Below the pieces are notes generated by a model. It was not told where the DNA came from and made no database searches. It was given only the letters and a program-made list of their open reading frames with translations. A stretch of DNA of 64,000 bases, from NCBI GenBank assembly GCA_039583875.1, contig CM077159.1:99561707-99625706 (forward strand), given 5' to 3'. This stretch comes from Platanthera guangdongensis. Its lineage: Eukaryota > Streptophyta > Magnoliopsida > Asparagales > Orchidaceae. Both the position numbers and the translations under genes were made by a program. This document shows, one piece after another, positions 10,339 to 20,441 of the stretch; position 1 is the first letter of the stretch, and the number at the start of each line of letters is the position of its first letter.

Positions 10339-12921
10339 TGTAACGCCCCGGATTTTTGATTGCGTACGCATGATGGCGTTACGTTGGCTTTGAATGTTGT
10401 TCGAGCATGGTTTTTCCCGCGGGCTTGCGAGTGGCTGTTTTGGTTGCCGAGTTGCACGATTCCCCAGCAAACCGGAGTCCAAATTGGGGACTCGGTGAGG
10501 CCTCTTAGGGAACGTTTGCACTTTTTCGCGCCCGGGAAATGTTGCTGAAAGTGAGTTGCTGGTACAGGAAAAAAAAGGGGTAAAAAGTTCTTAAGGCAAA
10601 AATGGTCTAGGACGACACAAGAACATTTTTTAAAACAAGGAAAAATGGTCATTTTTGTGCGAGACACGCCCCCTGACAAGGGCGTGACCCAGGCCGTGAC
10701 CTGGGCGTGACCTCATTGACTCGACGAATTTTTCTTGCGTCGAGTTGAGCTCGACGAATGGGGTACACGCCCCGTGACACGGGCGTGTCACGGGCCGTGT
10801 CCCGCTTTGTCGAGTGTCGAGTGTCGAGTGTCGGATGTCGAGAGAGGGTACATGGCCTGTGACACGGGCGTGTCACAGGGCGTGTTTAGCTTGTCGAGTG
10901 TCGAGTGTCGAGTGTCGAGTATCGAGTGTCGGGTGTCGAGAGAGGGGACACGGCCTGTGACACGGGCGTGTCACAGGGCGTGTCAAGCTGTGTCGAGTGT
11001 CGACACTTTGTGTCGACGAGGTGTCGAGACACGGGCTACACGCCCTAGGTCACGGGCGTGACCGACCCGTCACGGGCGTGTACCCGTCCGTGTACCGTGT
11101 GGATAAACTTGGATTTGCCGACTTTCTGCGCCGCTTATGGTACACGCCCTGTGTCACGGGCGTGACACAGGGCATGACCAGCCCGAAAATCGAGTTTTTC
11201 CAGATTTTTTGTGCCGTTCATTTACTTGATTCTGCATCTAGCGGTCCAACTCTGTTCTGGAGGAAATAAGGCCGAAACAGAGAATTGTCTTTCTCATTTT
11301 CACCTTCTCTTCATCTTCTTCTTCATACTCAAAGAGAAAGCAAGAGAGCAAGGGAGCAAGCAAGGCAAGGAAAGAGAGGAGCAGCCGTCGCGACATCGTC
11401 TCGGTTCAGGCAAGCGGTGTTCTTCACCCTTGCCAATCTTCTTTCTTGATTTTGATTGTGCCAACATAGCTAGTGTTTATCTTTCAAATTCCCTAGCTTG
11501 TTCTTCTTGTGTTGAGTTCTTGCTCACTAGCTTTATGATTATGCTTTTGAATGTCCTATACTCCATGAATATGATTTCCATGCTTAGTTTTCTTTGGTTA
11601 TCAAGTCTATGATAGATTGCTTCATGTCATTTATCTTGTTCATGTGACCCATGTAGCTCGATTTATTCATGTTCAGGTAACCTTTTTCTTGCCTAATCAT
11701 GTGATTTGTTCTTGTTCCTCATCATGTAATTCATGTAGATTATAGCTTAATTACTTTTCTAGCAACTTGTCGTCATGCGTGAGAACGATGAAAGGAACGT
11801 GTAGCTTGGGTTATGGGGCGTTTTGTGAGGCAAATTGTGAACCATGGCAGGAGCGTTTGCGTGAGAATTCTGCAAGGGGTGGTGTGGTTTCAGCCTGTGG
11901 CCACCGGGTTTTGGTTTTTGTGGTTAGAGAGACCACTTTGGCCCCGATTTGGGCTGGTTTTGTTTGGTGCGTTCCACTTTAGGGCCGCCACCGAAAGACT
12001 CTTGCGGAATTGAACTTAACCGCTGCCTATGTTTCACTCGTTTGGTTGTTTCTTGTTTGTAAGATGCTGAGTTTGGGCTTGTGTATTGCCCTTTTTCTCC
12101 TGCGGGTGGAGCAGGACTTGTTGAACTTGTACGCACTTGGTGCGGTTGACACTTTGGAATGACATTGTTTACTACTTGTACGCACTTGTTTTATGCACTC
12201 TTGTTACTTATATGAAACATTGCTACGGGGTCGGTAAGCCCCTTCTTTATCGATTATGCAATTCATGCTCTCTTTTGTATAGCTTGGTTGATTGCTGAGG
12301 TATTCTTTTTTGAATGCCTCAGGTGCAGGTTGTAGCCGGTTGAGCGGCTATGTTGGTTGGTGGCGTTTCTTGGGAGCTAGCCGAGCATAGTTAGCGAGGT
12401 AGTTCTTCTCTTTGTTCGTGTCAGCTTGTTGGCGCCCATTGGTGGTTTGCTTTACTTGTGACGTATGAATAATAGACTGCTATGTGACTCATTTGGATGA
12501 TGTCTTCTTGCTCTTGGGAAAGATTTATGGTAGGCTGCATTAGGTATTTTCTAAGCTCCACAAAACCGATTATTGTATATCATGCATACATGTTTTGATC
12601 AACTAAGACGTATTTTCCAAATGACGTAAACAAAGAGGATTTCTTATAGTAGTATCACTATAGACTGCATATAGGAGCTCATCATAAATAAACAAAGTAT
12701 TTCCGCCGCGTACAAATACAGTTTTTGGTACCTAAGGCCGAGGGATACGGCCATTCAATCCAAAGGTTTTCTTACATTTCACTATTGAATTTCAACTCAT
12801 AAAGTAAGCGTCAAGAGTTGCCTGAGCGTGTGCAGTTATCCCCTACACGACGTTGCATCATAACCCGTAGTTCCTCTTGCTCTGATACGACGTACTCGTT
12901 GAGGAAATGCGGGTTGTGACA
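10339..12921 (+). repeat. Tekay-B 3' LTR (2583 bp)
   Basis: Direct repeat of 2386-4990 with the same ends. It differs by scattered substitutions, one extra TCGAGTG unit near 10815-10835, and loss of 29 bp near 12416 between short GTT repeats. The deletion end points look like replication slippage. Confidence 0.97.
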
Positions 12922-12926
12922 TGACC
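12922..12926. repeat. Target-site duplication TGACC (right copy)
   Basis: Identical to 2381-2385; marks the right border of Tekay-B. Confidence 0.95.
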
Positions 12927-14362
12927 TGGCTGATCGGATTCGACAGGCTTTGGATATGGATGGCCGCATGAAGAAAATCATGGTTGAAGCTTTGGATGGG
13001 TCAAATTCCCAATTCGTTGTTGAGGATGGATTGCTATGGAAGGACGGTCGTCTGTGCATCCCGGATGCTGGCAATTTACGAGTGGAATTATTGTACGAGG
13101 GGCATCATACCAAGTACTCGATTCACCCGGGGAGCACAGAGATGTACCGCGATGTGAAGAAACTGTTCTGGTGGCCAGGACTTAAGAAGGATGTGGCACT
13201 GTACGTGGTAAAGTGTCAAACATGCGCCTTGGTGAAGGCGAAGTGCCAAAGGCCGGGAGGATTCTTGAAGTCCTTGCCTATTCTGGAGTGGAAGTTCGAT
13301 GACATTACTATGGACTTTGTGCACGGGTTGCCAAGGTCGCAGAAGGGAAACGACGCCATCTGGGTGATCGTGGATCGTTTGATGAAAGTGTCGCACTTCA
13401 TTCCGCATAGGAAGGATGATTATGTGGAGAAATTGGCAAAGTTGTATGTGGATAGTATTGTGCGGCTTCACGGTGTGCCCCGAAGTATCGTGAGTGACCC
13501 GGATGGGCGGTTCACGTCCAATGATTGGAGGTTGTTGCAGCAGATGTTGGGAACAAAGCTGAGTTTCAACACAGCCTTTCATCCGCCGACGGATGGTCAG
13601 ACAGAGAGGGTCAATAGGACGATGGAAGACACGCTTCGCATGTGCGTTCTGGATTTCAAGAAGCAGTGGGAAGATCACCTATACTTGGTGGAATTCGCTT
13701 ACAACAACAGCTACCAGGCGAGCATGCAAATGACGCCCTTCGACGCCCTTTATGGTACAAGATGTCGCACGTCGTTGTCTTGGTTGGAAATGGGTGAGTC
13801 AAAGTTGTACAAGCGCTAAGAGGTGGAAGATGCAACGTCGTTGGTTCGAACAATTTGAGAGAGGTTGCTAATCGCTCAGGACTACCAAGCTAAGTACTAT
13901 AATGCCAAGCATAGGAACATGGAGTTCGTTGTCGGCGACTGGGTATACTTGAAGATCAAGCCGTTCAAGGGTGTCTCGCGGGTGCGGCGCTTGTAGAAGC
14001 TAAGCCTGAGGTACCTTGGACCGTTTGAGGTTCTGGAGTGGATTGACGAAGCAGCTTATCGATTGAGGCTATCAGTGGAGCCTAGTGGTCTACATGATGT
14101 ATTCCACATATCAGTGCTGTAGAAGGCAGTGCAAGAGACTTCACAAGTGATTGCGGTCGATCAAGTGCCAGTCGATAATGGGTTGACGACGAAGGTCAAG
14201 CCTATACGCTTTGAGGACTCGGAAGTCAAGCAGCTACGCAACAAAGTGATCAGGATGGTCAAGGTCCGTTGGGACAACTGCGGTCGGGAGGAGCTCTCGT
14301 GGAAGCAAGAGCAGACCATGCTTAAGGAGTACCTAGAGTTATTCCACTCAGGTACTGTTTAA
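12927..14362 (+). pseudogene. pol: Tekay-A integrase with chromodomain-like tail
   Basis: The frame is constant but contains four in-frame stops: TAA 13817-13819, TGA 13856-13858, TAG 13994-13996 and TAG 14120-14122. Visible motifs are the HHCC zinc region (EGHHTKYSIHPGSTEMYRDV, CQTCALVK) and the DDE core (MDFVHGLP, IVSDPDGRF, DGQTERVNRT). The C-terminal part has HRNMEFVVGDWVYLKIKPF, YLGPFEVLEWI and HDVFHISVL. The tail KQLRNKVIRMVKVRWDN resembles a chromodomain. Upstream (12950-13080) is the usual linker between RNase H and integrase. Premature stops make it non-functional. Confidence 0.9.
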
Positions 14363-14424
14363 GTTTTGTGTTTATCTTTCCTTTATGTAATTTCGGGACG
14401 AAATTATTTTAAGAGGGAGAGAGT

Positions 14425-15492
14425 TGTAACGCCCCGAAACTCAAAAGAGCGACGGGTGGCGTTTTGGGCCAAGTTTGGAACTTGGCAGGGGGCACACGGT
14501 CTGGGACACGAGCGTGTCCCAGGGGCGTGTCGTGCTCGGGTCGACGATCTGGATGAGAGGTCAATGAATTTTGGAGTCGACGATCGTCGAGCACCGAACA
14601 CGGCCTGGGACACAGGCATGTCACAGGCCGTGTCCTTCACGGGATGAAGCCGGGCAGTGTCGTTGCGATGTGAGCAACGAGTTAAGCGGAACCGTACATG
14701 CTCTATGTTGTCCGGTTGGAGCCGTTGGCATAGATGGAGGGTCTTAGGCGGTCAATGACTTAAATTGACGTGACCAATACCGAAAAGACTAAATGATCAC
14801 AAGATTGTCCGTCCAAGTGGCGGTGGTGTGACCGCAATGTCTATGGATTAAATTGTCGTGACATAGTCCGGGTCCACCGAGAATGTGCCCTGAGTGCACG
14901 AGGTGTGTGGCCATGCGTGCCTACGCCTGTGTTGAAGTGTTGTTATACCATACTGCTTGGTTATGCTAACAAAGTACAGGGAAAAGAGCATCACCACACC
15001 GAGTTTGGGGGCATGATCATTATAATTTGGTCAGCATAGCTGACCATTGCTTTTGTTTTCCACTGTTACGGTGGATTGTTGCTTGCAGGTGCTGCGGAGC
15101 CGAGCGGTAAATAGCAGGCTAAAGCCCAAGTTGCTGAGCCGGCCCTCAAAGGCCTATTTTGAGTGTTTTCTTTTATTCTCATGTGTGACCAGCCTGCGTG
15201 CCGATGTTTGGAAAACACTTATATTTGAGTAACAATTGTAAAGCCATAAGGCTGTTGTACTTGTGTATCGTGCGTTCATTCCTATTGTATTGAGTAGTGG
15301 ACATTCATGCTTGTGGCTAGGTTCTTAAATTTGTAACTTTAAATTACTTCCGCTAGAATGACACTGTGTAGGACGTTGATTATTAGTTGGATAGTTTCCA
15401 TTGAGTAACCACTCGGTCTATCTGTGGTATATGACATCGAGCCCCGGCCGGACCTACTGTTATATGCTATGCGATGGATAAGGGGTGTTACA
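14425..15492 (+). repeat. Tekay-A 3' LTR (1068 bp)
   Basis: Starts TGTAACGCCCC and ends GGGGTGTTACA, which are 11-bp inverted termini with one mismatch. A purine tract (AAGAGGGAGAGAGT) precedes it. At 14501-14522 there is a perfect dyad with 10-bp arms (CTGGGACACG / CGTGTCCCAG) and a 2-bp centre, and related motifs recur to about 14635. It is shorter and different from the Tekay-B LTR except for the termini. Confidence 0.88.
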
Positions 15493-15496
15493 ACCT

Positions 15497-15551
15497 GGGG
15501 GGTGGGGGGTGGGGGGTGGGGGGGGGGGGGGGGGGGGGGGGGGGTTGGGGG
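15497..15551 (+). repeat. Guanine tract: three G6T units plus 27 consecutive G
   Basis: Directly after the Tekay-A 3' LTR are repeated GGGGGGT units, then an uninterrupted run of 27 G (15518-15544) and a further G5. Such a run could form G-quadruplexes and is hard to sequence, so its length is uncertain. Confidence 0.9.
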
Positions 15552-15638
15552 TGGTAAGTACCATAACTTGCACTAGACGCCTTAAAATCACTTCCACTTT
15601 TCTTATGCTCCCTCAATTTCTTCTAGTAGGATGAGGCT

Positions 15639-15863
15639 ATGGCTAAGCGCCTTGGTTTCCAGATTGCCACCCTCGAGAAGGAGAATGAGGATTTGCGGGC
15701 ACGGGTGTTAGAACTGGAAGCCGCAACTCCTCTATCGCCCTCCAGCAGTAGCTGCCAGCTCGCCCACTACTCTGAGTACGAGCTAGAGGAGATGATGCAA
15801 AAGAATGCCTCTAAGGCCGCAAAGTTCATATCCAAACTATGCAGCGGGCACGCCTCATCATGA
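15639..15863 (+). pseudogene. Antisense ORF of Tat-1, C-terminal exon
   Basis: A 75-residue frame opposite in direction to Tat-1 pol. It begins with a strong coiled coil (FQIATLEKENEDLRAR then VLELEA) and continues Ser-rich and then Glu/Lys-rich. Just upstream, TTTCTTCTAGTAG followed by an open frame resembles a 3' splice site, so this may be a last exon whose earlier exons were cut off by the Tekay-A insertion. Position between integrase and the expected 3' LTR matches the antisense gene known in Retand/Grande-type elements. I do not recognise a domain; function unknown. Confidence 0.5.
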
Positions 15864-16629
15864 GCGAAGGCATGGGGCTTTCGGCGAGCGAGGTGGTACC
15901 GGAGCTATTCCTTCCGGTACCAAAGCTAGGCGACTAGTCCTACCAACCCCTTTAGGAGGGCTCGCCGCCCGAGAGTTTGCCTTGCTGAACCCCTGCACCG
16001 AGCTTCTCTTTCCTTATGTATTTTTGTTATTTGCTGTAATGTAAATGCGGGCTGAGTTCCCCACTTATAAGTTTTTGTGGTTAATGATATATATTCAATT
16101 CTGAGATGATACCGCCTTTACTTTTCCCCTTCCCTTCCAGCTTCATACTCGCGACCTGGCTCAACCCTCCTGCTCGCTGCTTCTAGGCCCGTATTTCATT
16201 AGCGAGATCACGCATTCCTTCACGACTTAGCTTAGAAAATATAGGGATCTTAGGTTGCCTACCCGCAAATGGCGATCTGTCTCCCTTATCTAGAGACTCT
16301 CAATGCTTCTCCCGAGATAAAGGGGGTGAACCAGCTTGACTCGCGCTCGGGCCGATCTGCTTCACGCAAGTCGGGCCTCATGAGGTCACGGCGTGGCCTG
16401 AGTGCTCGTGACCTTGGCTGCTTTACGGGATTCAGGCTAGATGGATGTTGGGCGGGTGCCCAATCTGTGGAATCCAACTTGTCTACGATCTGGGTCCTGT
16501 GGGGACACTATTAGGAATATATACTTCTCTTCCTTCTATAAGCTGTTAGGAGCTTGGCGATGTGAGATGAGTGTCAGTCGATCCTTTGCTTTGGCTGAAC
16601 ATTGGGTGCCCCCACCGACCTATTCAGCT
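15864..16629. other. Non-coding 3' region of Tat-1 before the minisatellite
   Basis: Follows the antisense ORF stop. It holds an AT-rich stretch at about 16015-16110, a plausible 3' end for the antisense transcript. I see no convincing gene, promoter or structured RNA. Small ORFs here show no family resemblance. Confidence 0.5.
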
Positions 16630-17820
16630 AGATGGAAGCCTGACAACAAGAGCATCTCGAGACTTAGCTCCAGAGCCATAACGATGTCCCTCGGGGATCC
16701 CGACCCTGCTAACTAGATGGAAGCCTAACAACGGGATCATCCCAAGTCCTAGCTCCAAAGCCATAATGATGTCCATCGAGGATCCCGGCCCTGCCATCTA
16801 GATGGAAGCCTAACAGCAGGAGCATATCGAGACCTAGCTCTAGAGCCATAATGATGTCCATCGAGGATCCCAGCGTTGCCAGCTAGATCGAAGCCTGACA
16901 ACGGGAGCATCTCGAGACCTAGCTCTAGATCCATAATGATGTCCATTTAGGATTCTGACCCTACCAGCTAGATGGAAGCATGACAACGGGAGCATCTTGA
17001 GACCTAGCTCCAGAGCAATAATGATGTCCATCTAGGATCCCGACCCTGCCAGCTAGATGGAAGCCTGACAGCGGGAGCACATCAAGACCTAGCTGCAGAG
17101 TCATAATAATGTCCATCGAGGATCTCAGCCCTGCCAGCTAGATGAAATCCTGACAGCGGGAGCATCTCGAGACCTAGCTCCAGAGGCTCCAGAGCCATAA
17201 TGATGTCCATCGAGGATCCCATCCCTTCAGGCTAGATGGAATCCTGGAGCATCTTGAGACCTAGCTATAAAGCCATAATGATTTCCATCGAGGATAGCAG
17301 CCCTGCTAACTAGATGAAAGCCTGACAGCGGGAGCATCTCGAGACCTAGCTCTAGATCCATAATGATGTCCATTCAGGATCCCGACCCTGCCAGCTAGAT
17401 GGAAGCCTGACAGTGAGAGCTTCTCGAGACCTAGCTCTAGAGACAAAATGATGTCCATCGAGGATCCCGACCCTGTTAGCTGGATGGAAGCCTGATATCG
17501 GGAGCATCTCGAGACCTATCTCCATAGCCATAACAATGACCATTGATGATCCCAGCCCTGCCAACTAGATGGAAGTCTGACAGAGGGAGCAACTCGAGAC
17601 CTAGCTCCAGAGCCATAACAATGTCAGTCGAGGATCCCTACCCTGCCAGCTAAATGGAAGCCTCACAGCGGGTGCATCTCGAGACCTATCTCTAGAGCCA
17701 TAACGATGTCCATCGAGGATCCCGTCCCTGCCTGCTAGATGGAAGCCTGACAGCGGGAGCATCTCAAGACCTAGGGTAGAATCCTCGAGTTATATCCAGC
17801 CTTGCCAGCTAGGTGGGAGC
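16630..17820 (-). repeat. 85-bp minisatellite, about 14 copies
   Basis: AGATGGAAGCCTGACAGCGG-type units begin at 16630, 16715, 16800, 16885, 16970, 17055, 17140, 17234, 17312, 17397, 17482, 17567, 17652, 17737 and 17811. Spacing is 85 bp except 94 (a 9-bp internal duplication, CTCCAGAGG-like), 78 and 74 (small deletions). It lies about 120 bp beyond the pol stop of Tat-1, in its 3' untranslated region, where Tat elements are known to carry variable tandem repeats. The period is not a multiple of three, so ORFs through it are accidental. Confidence 0.95.
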
Positions 17821-17940
17821 CTGACAACATGATTTGCTTGGGGTCTAAGGAAATCTTGGCCTGCCATGGACACTATTGCCAAAAAGAGCTGAAAGATCAA
17901 AGTATTTCATTATTTAATAAAAGGAAAGTACGTACATTTT

Positions 17941-19096
17941 TCATGGATAGAAATGCTTCAAGTCATCACCACTCCAGGTATAACTTAGGGTCTCACCCTC
18001 CACCTCCCGGAGGTGATACCCTCCTGACCTTAATGCCTCCTATACAATATACGGGCCTTCCCAGTTGGGATTGTGCTTCCCTACGACGACTGATATTCCG
18101 GCTGCATCCACCTTTTTCAAGACCAAGTCCCCCTCCATGAACTGTCTGGTTCGAATGTGCCTGTCGAAATATTTAGCCATTATTCATTTGACTCTTCCTG
18201 CTAGATAGCTGACAGGTCGCACAACTCCTCCACCATGTCCAGGGCGAGCCATAGCTCATCATCATTCTCAGTTCGCCACTCTTCTCGACCTCTTTCCACC
18301 CCAACTATATGAGGTGTCCAGACCTCGAATTCTATAGGAAGAACTACTCCGTAACCATGGGAGAATTTGAAAGGGGTCTCCCCTATGACTATATTGGGGG
18401 TGGCCCTCAAGGCCCAGAGGACTGAGGAAGCTGTTCTACCCAGCTCACCTTCAAATTATCAACTTTCTTCTTCAGGAGGTTCACGACGATCTTGTTCGCC
18501 GCCTCCACCTGCCCATTGCTCTTGGGGTGGTGGACTGAGGTAAACCTGAGATCGATCTTAAGTTGTCCACAAAAGCTGATGAACTCCGCACTGGCAAACT
18601 GGGGCACATTGTCCGTGATAATGGCCTGAGGCAACCCGTGCCTGCAAATAATCTCTCCCCATACAAAATTTCGAACTACTTGGGAGGTCACCTTGGACAG
18701 CGCCTTCACCTCCAACAACTTAGAGAAATAATCGATCATGACTAATAAGGACCTCCTTTGCCCACTAGCCTGAGGGAAGGGTCCCACTAGATCCATACCC
18801 CAGATGGCGAAGGGCCAGGGTGCCGTGATGCTCCTGAGACACTGAGCTGGTAGAAGTTGGAGAGGGGCAAACAACTGACACTTGTGGAACTTCTTTGTGT
18901 ACTCGGCGACATCACGACCCAAGGTCAGCCAGAAATACCCTTGCAGAACTATCCTCCCCTCCAGGGTTCGGCATCCAGAGTGACTCCCGCACTCCCTGGA
19001 ATGGACCTCTTCCAAAATCCTTGGGATATCCCTCTCAGCCATGCAACGTGCTAACATCCCCAAGAGGGTCTTCCTATACAGCTGCCCGTCACGCAT
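17941..19096 (-). pseudogene. pol: Tat-1 integrase
   Basis: Reads from 19096 down: zinc region (VHSRECGSHSGCRTL, then KFHKCQLFA), where the first Cys of the usual CxxC is replaced. The DDE core follows (WGMDLVGPFPQASGQ, AIITDNVPQF, SNGQVEAANK). A frameshift near 18410 leads to RATPNIVIGETPFKFSHGY and LPIEFEVWTP. The C-terminal part (DLVLKKVD, NWEGPYIV, then a DDLKHFYP end) reaches about 17941 with a stop inside. Motif style is that of the Tat clade, not Tekay. Inactive. Confidence 0.88.
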
Positions 19097-19380
19097 GATG
19101 TAGTATGCCGCTTATACTTGAATCATTTTTTGTCCATCCCCTTTGGGTACTACCATGTGGATAGGAAAGTTGCAAAAGGGTCCATACATGAGGGATGCTG
19201 ATCCACCTCCATCAACTCCCCCTCCTCGATGGATGGGTGGAACAAGTCGGTGATGGTGCCACCCACCTGGGGTCCGTGCATGGCCAATTGATCCACCTGC
19301 TTGTTTTATTCCCTTAGAATGTGTCAGATGGAGAATGTCTGGAACATGCTGATTACCCCCTTCACCTTTGCTAAGTACAA

Positions 19381-19566
19381 CTAGAGAGTTGGCGTCCTTG
19401 CATTGAACTCCCCAATGATCTTAGAGGCTACTATCATGGAGTTAGTGAGGACCTCCACATCATGCACTCCCAGCTCCCTGGCCAGGAACAATCCTGCTAT
19501 CACTGCCTTATAGTCGGCTTGGTTGTTGGTGATGGAAAATGTACTACCACAGTTTGCTCGATCCAT
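19381..19566 (-). pseudogene. pol: Tat-1 second (archaeal-type) RNase H
   Basis: Short frame with NNQADYKAVIAGLFLARELG and VEVLTNSMIVASKIIGEF, matching the NNEAEYEAL...SDSQLVV pattern of the extra RNase H found between the ordinary RNase H and integrase in Tat elements. The catalytic Glu of EAEY is Asp and the Asp of SDS is Asn, so activity is probably lost. Confidence 0.75.
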
Positions 19567-19640
19567 GCTCCCTGAGGGATTTCCAAGATCACTCGCACCC
19601 CCAAGGAATGACTTCCTGAAGTGCCGTCCACCATCACCTT

Positions 19641-20192
19641 CTAAGGGACTGGACGAGTGAGTTCTGCCTCCTCCACCTCGACTACATAATTAGCAAGAAA
19701 GCCGGCCATCGCCTGGGCCTTGATTGAGAGGCGGGGAACAAAGGATATGTAAAACTCACTCAACTCCACCGACCACTTTGCCAACCTCCCCGAGTGCTCC
19801 ACCCTCTCAAAGATGTTGCGGAGGGGGTGGTCAATTATCACCCATATGGAGTGTGCCTGAAAGTAGGGTCTGAGCCTCCGAGTCGACATAACCAGGGCAA
19901 AAGCCAACTTCTCCAAAATCGAATATCGGAGCTCTAGCTTCCTCAAGACCCTACTCACATAATAGATAGACAATTGCTTCTTCCCTTCTTCCCGGACCAA
20001 GACGGGGCATAAGGCCTCGGCTCCTACCCCAAGATACAGGGATAAGTCATCCCCTTCCTTGGGCCCTTGGAGGATCGGATCCTGGGTCAACTGCCTCTTC
20101 AAGGCTTGGAATGCCTCCTCACACTCCTTGGACCACTCGAATTTCTGACCCCCCTCAATACTTTGAATAAGGGGTAGCACTTCTCTCTGCAC
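19641..20192 (-). pseudogene. pol: Tat-1 RT thumb/connection and RNase H
   Basis: Continues the RT frame after a break near 20200. It shows FEWSKECEEAFQALKRQL, a degenerate SLYLGVGAEAL (the usual Asp of YLDVS is lost), YYVSRVLRKLELRYS, LEKLAFALVMSTRRLRPYFQ and IIDHPLRNIFER. These are the Ty3/gypsy RNase H landmarks. The catalytic set is incomplete. Confidence 0.82.
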
Positions 20193-20211
20193 GAGAGAGG
20201 AACCTGTTAAG

Positions 20212-20441
20212 TCATGCCAACTTTCCTATCAGCCTCTGGACCTCCTTGGCATTTTGAGGCGACAACAACTCCATGATCACCCTCACCTTATCAGGGTTGG
20301 GCTCTACACCTGCAGGACTAAGGAGATGGCCTAGGAACTTACCCCTGCTTTCTCCAAAGAGACACTTTAGGGGATTTAGCCTCATCTTGTACTTTCGCAG
20401 GGTACTGAAGGTCTCTTCCAGATCCCGGAGGTGAGAGTCAA
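20212..20441 (-). pseudogene. pol: Tat-1 RT, downstream part
   Basis: HLRDLEETFSTLRKYKMRLN, KCLFGESRGKFLGHLLSPAG and NAKEVQRLIGKLA are the RT region after the YVDD box. The upstream part lies at 23174-23730. Ignoring the insert between them leaves the frame open across the junction, which supports the assigned insertion borders. Confidence 0.85.

Larger units (their letters stand above)
2386..12921 (+). mobile_element. Tekay-B: nearly intact Tekay-like chromovirus (10.5 kb)
   Basis: Complete Ty3/gypsy element with two 2.6-kb LTRs (TGTAACGCC...GTGACA), a primer-binding site, a structured leader, gag, pol (protease, RT, RNase H, integrase, chromodomain-like tail), a polypurine tract and a perfect TGACC target-site duplication. 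The whole gag-pol region is in a single reading frame, interrupted only by TAG at 6466-6468 and TGA at 8806-8808. It sits inside the pol of Tekay-A, between RNase H and integrase. The LTRs differ by scattered substitutions, one 7-bp unit and one 29-bp deletion, so the insertion is fairly recent. Confidence 0.97.
12927..15492 (+). mobile_element. Tekay-A, right half
   Basis: Continuation of the element at 1-2385 after the Tekay-B insertion: linker, integrase, chromodomain-like tail, polypurine tract (about 14411-14424) and 3' LTR (14425-15492). Following ACCTG at 15493-15497 would be the target duplication; its partner is outside the window. Confidence 0.9.

Noticed and set aside
2386..12921. 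Host gene or defence system in the accessory sequence
   Set aside because: All long frames in the window are assigned to retroelement gag, pol, ORF3 or antisense ORFs; nothing resembles a host metabolic, defence or toxin gene.
16749..17564. Minus-strand ORFs (MDIIMDLELGL... type)
   Set aside because: Created by the 85-bp minisatellite; period not divisible by three, so frames drift.
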